From: Vandiemenella viatica
Lineage: Eukaryota; Arthropoda; Insecta; Orthoptera; Morabidae
NCBI GenBank assembly: GCA_031002005.1
Contig: JARYHS010009186.1
Span: 181,934,437-181,998,436 of the forward strand
Direction: 5' to 3'
Length of the DNA: 64,000 bases
Part shown: piece after piece, positions 58,252 through 64,000 of the stretch
Position numbering within the stretch: the first letter of the stretch is position 1
How the letters are laid out: the number at the start of each line of letters is the position of its first letter
Program-made: the position numbers and the translations under genes
The notes under the pieces: generated by a model
Told to the model about the DNA's origin: nothing
Database searches by the model: none
What the model saw: the letters and a program-made list of their open reading frames with translations, nothing else

Positions 58252-58997
58252 GGCCACGTTTACACGATGGGAGTTGACTGGAACGACAGTTGGCTGGACC
58301 GTCGGTGGTGGGGGTAAGAGTGTACTAGCACGTTAGTAATAATTAGAAGACAGTGCACTCACTGTCTACTGTGATGACAGTTCTCTACTCCTACATTGTG
58401 ATCTTATTGAAAATAGTATGTCCATTCTAGAGAAAGGAATTAACATCGTAGCTAATTTGTTGATTATAATGTTGAATGATATGAAGAATAATAGAATAAA
58501 ACGGAGAAAAACGTTAAAAGAGTATTAAAAAGAAATCCTTTAAATGCCTCAGAGCCTTTTCAAAAAATAAAGTTACAAGTGAAAATATAGAGTTGCATCA
58601 TTTAAGACCAACTGTATCACAATTTGAAGAGCTATTGTGAAATATTTTTATCCGATACATAAAAAATGACACCTCTATGAAGTAATTTTTTGATAGCAGA
58701 GTCTCTAAAATCCTTGTTCTTATAATTTTTACTCTCAAAATTCCTCAGAATTTCCTCACTTTCATCCAGTTCTAAAGATTTTAATGCCTCTGCTTCACTC
58801 CGCTTACGCGACTTGTTAGTTGTCGCCATCTTGATTGTTGAACTCGCACGCCGAAAGTTGGTCGTGAACCGAGTCCACTATCCTCAGTCAACTGTTTGTC
58901 TTGTACCTGTTTACACAAGGAGAGTGGAATATCCAGTGCTGCGCGCGCAGCAAGACAGTACACTCGTTCCAGTCAACTCGCATCGTGTAAACGGGGC
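58252..58997. mobile_element. TIR element, possibly PIF/Harbinger-derived
   Basis: Inverted ends share CGTTTACACGATG and GAGTTGACTGGAACGA (left at 58256, right inverted from 58993). Inside, a minus-strand ORF (58632-58829) begins MATTNKSRKRSEAEALKSLE near the right end. The plus strand has LRPTVSQFEELL then RYIKNDTSM, reminiscent of the Harbinger transposase N-terminal region. The target duplication is not clear, so the superfamily is tentative. Confidence 0.65.
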
Positions 58998-60409
58998 ATA
59001 AATGCCGCAGGTTCGATACCAGCCCAGTTTTTTTATGTTTTTTTTTGCTTGTGCGTCATTTTTGCTACTAGTTGATGTTTGTTGTATTAGAAATTTATTT
59101 TCTCAAAATTTTAGTTTTTCTTGGTAACAGAAATTAGATTTGCTGTTTGAACTCTGTTGATACTGGTGATGGCAGTTTGTTCTTTGTGTATGTTTGACTA
59201 ATTTACATGTACTTGAACATTAATTTTTTATTTCTTCGGTTTTCTGAACGTCCCGAAAAGACATGATGTAAAGAATACGCATTGAATTAACGCACGAATA
59301 CAGCCGACTAGTTGAAATGTCAAAATTGTGTTTTTTAAGATTGTTCTAGTTTTTACTTCTGACAGCAGTGAACAGGCAAAACAATTATTGTTTCCAAACA
59401 TAAACATCTAATTCCACCTGTTCAAAAATTTTCGCTTTTAAACTTCTATTTGAAGAATAGAACTATACAAAACAGTTTAGCGAAAAAATAGCGGGAATTA
59501 TTTCAATAAATTGTATTTTCAGTGTGCCTGATTATTGTGTGTTTATTTCTTTACACCTGAAGAACGTGAGACCTAACCGGATATTTAGCAAAGAATTGGA
59601 CCCTCTGCAACTGAAATGTATAAAATTGAGTCCTTCGACGTGTCATTCAATTTTTTTTATTTTTTATTTTTTTTACTTTTTTAAAGTACTACAATTCATT
59701 GAACATTTAGAATCTTTCCTTAATACTGAAACGAAATTTCTGAATGCAGATATTACAGTTTAATTTTTTGCTAACGCTGATTTTGCGAATGCCAATATGG
59801 GTGACAACAGTTATTTTTCTGTAATTTTAAGCCTTATATGTTCACAAAACAGATCTAAGGGTCAAACTAAAGGAACAGCACTCATGGGGAAGCAGCTTAC
59901 TGGAAAAGCAACTATCATAAATGAGTGCCTTCAGACATGAGTTTGAAAACTCATTCAGATAATTCTGTGTCGCTTCCTGGACTTTAAATATTGAGTTTTA
60001 CCATGAATTTATAATTATTTTATGTTAGTTAACATAAATTCATCAACTATATTTTTCGTGGGTCAGTAGATGGTCAGACGTAGGATTTTATACGAAGTTA
60101 GTAACTTTTTAGAACATTTAACTACTCTTAACTATTTTAAAAAGCAAGCAGAAGGTCATTCGATGTATGTAAATAATTTATATTGATAAAATACGATGTC
60201 TATTGTAGTCTCTAAAACGAAAAAGTTGAAATATTTCTTTTTTTTTGTGAGATGGTTTAGGCTCAATTTTGGATAGGCTGCCGACTGTACCAGCTACAGC
60301 GTATAGTATTCGTTGTTGTGTATAATTTTTTGAATAAGTAGCAGGAGGAAATGTACCTATGAACGATTCAGGTCGTTCGGGTACATATGAGCAAAGAAAT
60401 ACCTGCGAG
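58998..60409. other. unassigned region
   Basis: AT-rich, no exon or repeat recognised. Confidence 0.35.
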
Positions 60410-61640
60410 GTTGATGAGGAAGTGATTGTACATATGAGTAAAAATGCTTGTGTGTAATAATTGAAAATTGTCCTAGAGAAACAGGCAATTATGAATGCAG
60501 TCGGTATTAACTTATAACTTTCCAAATAAGATGGAATTCTTTTTAAAAGACGACTGCTACACTTAGAAAGTGCGTGTAGAAGACGCAATAAAATCCCTAA
60601 AGAACTGGTTGAGCCCAAGGTGGTAATATTATTCTAAAAAGGTGACCGAATAAGTATCGATAACTACAGCGACATCAGCTTACTGGAATCTTTATAAATA
60701 TATGCTGCGACTGAAAAATGTTTGTTTTAGATAGACCGTTCATGTAGCGATCTAATATTTGTGATACAAAAACTTGAAGAAAAACGATGCAAATTCAGTT
60801 TAGTAACTCGAAATGTTTTTATTGGTTACGTCTAGCATTTGATAAGGCGAAACGGGATAAGCTGGGTGGTACACTTGAACAAAAATACCTTTCAGAATAT
60901 TCAATACGGGTAATCAAAAGTCTGTACAAATCCACCAGCATAACAACTCACTGTCTTTCTTCAGTAGTGTTTGTTTTTATACCTTGACGATTTGGTAAGA
61001 AATGAAAGGAACTGACACCAAAAGGTATTCAGATCCAAAAGAACAAAATCATTTAACACGTTACTATTGGCTGATAATCTGGGCATTATTACCTCTTCAG
61101 AAAAATATCTATAAATTGATGTATATCTACTAAATTCTATAGCTGAAATATATAACTGTAAAAGTAGAACTATAATTTAGAGGTAAGCCATGATAGGATA
61201 AAAATGACTTAATTATCTGAAATGTATAGTCGCACAGCAGGAACATAGAATATATACGTCATAATAGCTTTTTCAGAGACTTTTGAATTTATTAAAAGAT
61301 AACGGAGGATACTTTCCGAAAAGAAACTCAAACGAAATTCTATAAAACAATGGTAATTCCAATGTTATTATGTAGAAATGAGACATGCCTACAAAGAAAG
61401 GTAGAAGCCGAATACAAACCAAAGAAATGAAATTCCTAAGACTGTTGTAAGCTGGAGCAAAGTGGACCATTTATATAGTGAAGTAGAAAGGCAGACATTA
61501 GAACTTTTCATAGTCAATGACAACATTGAATACTACTGAAATAAAAGGCTATGACGCATAACCCTACAGACAAAAGAAACAAAGTAAGACCATAGAAAAG
61601 TTTGTACAAGGGACCGTAACAGGCCGCATGACTTAATCCG
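60410..61640 (+). pseudogene. LINE ORF2 fragment (RT core to C-terminus)
   Basis: Plus-strand traces in order: NKIPKELVEPKVVILF, stop, KGDRISIDNYSDISLLE (about 60.60 kb; RT motif KKGDxxxxxNYRxISLL), SDLIFVIQKLEEKRCKF, then LSEYSIRVIKSLYKS-like block. Next SFNTLLLADNLGIITSSEKY (about 61.05 kb; the FADD box changed to LADN), TKEMKFLRLL and VERQTLELFIVNDNIEYY. The order is that of a LINE reverse transcriptase, probably an RTE- or R2-like group. It is heavily decayed and ends at the next inverted repeat. Confidence 0.78.
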
Positions 61641-61646
61641 AATAAA

Positions 61647-62345
61647 ATAATTGTTTAAAAAAACATAAAAACCGCCTTAAAAAAAGCACACTAAAATTTT
61701 TAAAATAACTTTATACCTTGCTTAGAAGAAAGTAAATCTAAATGGACAATATTTTACATTACTGTTATTGAAATTTTTACATTAATTAGTTATTTTTGGA
61801 GTCGGTGTCAGCTGTCACATCGCTTAGATCGAATTACTGCACTTTATATTGTGTTCGAGGTGAAACGGAGAGTACGAACAAAAATTCTAAATATTTTACA
61901 GCATGTCGTGAGGCAGATAGTGTTATAGCGGTAGACAGCTTAGGAAAACAAATTAACAGTATTTTAATCTGTAGCTCTGCCTTGTTGGTCATCCAGGCAC
62001 ATCTCTGGCACTCATGCAATAAACGCTTTACAGTTATTATAATTTCGGCGTAACATCCGTATGTTTCAGTTTTGTTGAAACATGTTTCTAGCATTAATTG
62101 TAGGTAAGTAGTAACATGATTTTTTAAGTATTATTGTTATTCATTATTGTTTTTATCTTTCTGTTTTTCTTGCTTTGGCTGGCAACAACTCAAAAAATAA
62201 CTAATTATTGTAAAAATCTCAATAACAGTAATGTAAAATATTGTCCATTTAGATTTACTTTCTTCTAAGCAAGGTATAGAGTTATGTTAAAATTTTAGTG
62301 TGCTTTTTTTTTAAAGGTGGTTTTTATGTTTTTTAAAACAATTAT
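61647..62345. mobile_element. long-TIR (foldback-like) element
   Basis: The arms 61647-61811 and 62177-62345 are inverted copies of about 165 bp with roughly 90% identity by eye. Shared words include CATAAAAACC, AGCACACTAAAATTTT, ACCTTGCTTAGAAGAAAGTA and AATCTAAATGGACAATATTT. The outermost bases read ATAATTG and CAATTAT, compatible with a TA target. The 365-bp interior has no recognised coding sequence. Confidence 0.85.
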
Positions 62346-62829
62346 CTGATTTTTAAATTTTTTTAGTGGTATTATAATTTGTTTTGTACTTTAAATATGC
62401 CGCAGCAGTTCTCATTTTGTGAAATTCATGGTAGCTCAATGGTTAAAGCTCTTGCATTCAAAAAAATGTCTGTCTTTATATGCCCCAACAACTTGCAGAA
62501 CGGGGTGAATTGGATGATGTGTTGAGGAATGTCAGTTTACATTTTGGTCCAGGCTGTGTTTCGATCTAATCATAACATCTGTTAAAGCTGCTGCTTGATT
62601 ATCGAAACATGTAACATCTGGGTATTAATACATACCACATACACAAATCTGTCTCTGGAATATATCTGTTTGTTCCGGCATCACACAGAAAATACAGATT
62701 TTTAATTGGTTTTCACAACGTGAAAACATGGGGTCCAAGTTGAAATCTGAAGTACATGTTGAGACATTAGGACATATTTATTTTATAAATATTCTGCCAT
62801 GACTTAAAATAGCTTTTTTGACTTTGACG
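62346..62829. other. unassigned spacer with a weak tRNA-like word
   Basis: GGTAGCTCAATGGTTAAAGC near 62432 looks like an A box, but no B box at the right distance was found. Confidence 0.3.
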
Positions 62830-64000
62830 GAATTTAAACCTGTGTGTTTTTTTTTTTGTAAAGAACATTGGAAATTAAACGGGGTGGGGGTAAAAGGGAA
62901 GAGGGATTCGGCTTTTGAATACCAAATGTAGACTTACTTTTCTGATTGATTTAAAGTATACGTGTGCTAATTTCTATTGATATCAGATAAAACTGCAGGT
63001 ACATATAAAAAAACAATTAAGGGGTATGAAGACAAAGAGTATCTTGGTTTTTGTAATGCTAGTGTGAACAGTATTTTTCTCTTTGTTGTGAAGTATATAT
63101 GTGCAAAGTTACATCGGAACCAGATATAAACTGTAGCTTTGTGTAAAGAACATTTGCAAAAATTAAATGAGGTAAGGGAGTGAGCGGTTGGGTTTTGTAA
63201 ACAGAATATAGACACTATGTTTATCTTTGTTTTTAAGTATACATGTACATTGTTCCATCGAAATCTGGTAAAAACTGTGGGTATCTATAAAGAACATTGG
63301 GTTTTGAAGTATACATGTGCATACTTCCTACAAAATCAGATAGATGCGGTAGCTTTATATAAAGAATATTGGCAGTAATTAAAGAGGTAGAAAGGGGGAT
63401 AAGATTTTCGTTTTTGTGAAAGTTATGTGATCAGTATTTTTCTTTTTCTATTTGTTTTAAAGTTTACGCTTGCGAAGATCCACCGAATCGGATTAAAATG
63501 TGGGTTTGTACAAAAATTAAGGGATCTAAAAGGGGAGCTAGGGTAGTTTTTGGATTTTTTTGCCAGAAATCTTATCCATAAAAAAATACATATATGTGTC
63601 AACTTTCTAAAGATCGGTCAAATGGTGTCAACCGTAACTTTTTAAATAGGAAATTGACAAAAATCAAGGGAGTGGTAACGGGAAGAGGGATTCAGTTTTT
63701 GCAAAACAAAACTTGACATTATTTCCTCTTTGTTTTATAGTTAAAAGTTGCTAATTTCTATCTAAACCGGATAAAAACTATGGGTGTGTATAAAAATTAA
63801 GTGGTTTAATGTGGAGAGGGGGTTTGGATTTTTGGTCAGAAACGTTCTTCGTGAAAAAATACATATAAGCACCAACTTTCATGGTAATCGGTCTAACGGT
63901 GGTGACAGTAGCTTTTTATAAAAAACATTGACAAAAATTAAGGGGTTGGATGGAGGGGAAGGGGTTGAACTTTGGCAGACCAAATATTGACAGGATTTTT
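62830..64000. repeat. degenerate repeat field, continues past window
   Basis: Loosely repeated monomers of about 140-190 bp share GTATTTTTCTCTTTGTT, GTGCAAAGTTACATCG, AATCTGGTAAAAACTGTGGG, TATAAAGAACATTG and AAAATTAAGGGG words. At least six diverged copies can be picked out. The same word order (TATTTTTCTCCTTGTTTCAA, GTGCAAAGTTTCATCC, GGATAAAAACTGTGG, ATGAAGAAC) occurs once in each 538-bp unit at 24-26 kb. Confidence 0.72.

Noticed and set aside
60178..60618. 146-codon minus-strand frame, the longest unassigned open frame near 60 kb
   Set aside because: It lies antisense to plus-strand LINE coding traces and has low-complexity Ser/Leu content. It is best read as a shadow of the decayed LINE.
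62432..62460. tRNA-like GGTAGCTCAATGGTTAAAGC
   Set aside because: No B box at tRNA distance and no acceptor pairing found; not called as a tRNA or SINE.

Overview
This is eukaryotic, AT-rich, intron-bearing DNA that looks like an insect genome. The clearest evidence is one multi-exon gene of the takeout / juvenile-hormone-binding-protein (JHBP) family, an arthropod haemolymph carrier family. It lies on the minus strand with consensus GT-AG introns. The rest is dominated by transposable elements (TEs) typical of insects: mariner, Tc1, hAT, PIF/Harbinger, P-like and Helitron DNA elements, Jockey-type and other LINEs, and a tRNA-derived SINE family. That SINE family and the relaxed, repeat-filled introns suggest a large-genome, perhaps polyneopteran, insect; this is inference, and no species is claimed. 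I see no bacterial-type operon, CRISPR array, rRNA or intact tRNA gene.

Layout. 0-3.5 kb: a Tc1 relic, SINEs and a decayed mariner transposase. 3.5-8.9 kb: mostly unassigned AT-rich DNA with one LINE 3' fragment. 8.9-10.2 kb: a nearly intact mariner with both terminal inverted repeats (TIRs), dead through a frameshift at its third catalytic Asp. 13.9-18.8 kb: a full-length but broken Jockey-clade LINE (minus strand) with ORF1, ORF2, poly(A) tail and a repeated 5' leader. 19.0-21.2 kb: an old block of direct duplications. 24.06-26.78 kb: five head-to-tail 538-bp units, each carrying a tRNA-like module. 27-30.4 kb: LINE 3' fragments and a SINE.

33.2-45.2 kb: the takeout-like gene, six coding exons, 277 codons, with a TATA box. 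Its introns are packed with insertions: a Tc1 deletion derivative (intron 5), a 200-bp hAT MITE with a perfect 8-bp target duplication (intron 3), and in the 7.6-kb intron 1 a 1.8-kb hAT-like element plus a run of Helitrons, one keeping the helicase C-terminus.

45.6-52.5 kb: SINEs, a hAT MITE, a PIF/Harbinger derivative, and an old Tc1 element interrupted by a P-like MITE and a hAT MITE. Both insertions have readable target-site duplications (TSDs), so the order of events can be reconstructed. 52.5-64 kb: LINE reverse-transcriptase fragments, another TIR element, a 0.7-kb element with about 165-bp inverted arms, and a degenerate repeat field running off the window end that shares its core motif with the 24-26 kb array.

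Only the takeout-like gene looks functional for the host. I did not find a convincing undescribed multi-gene system. The most interesting signals are structural: the 538-bp array and its relation to the right-end repeats, the nested Tc1 locus, the intronic Helitron cluster, and the long inverted-repeat element. All calls come from reading the sequence and from knowledge of the families; no database search was run.
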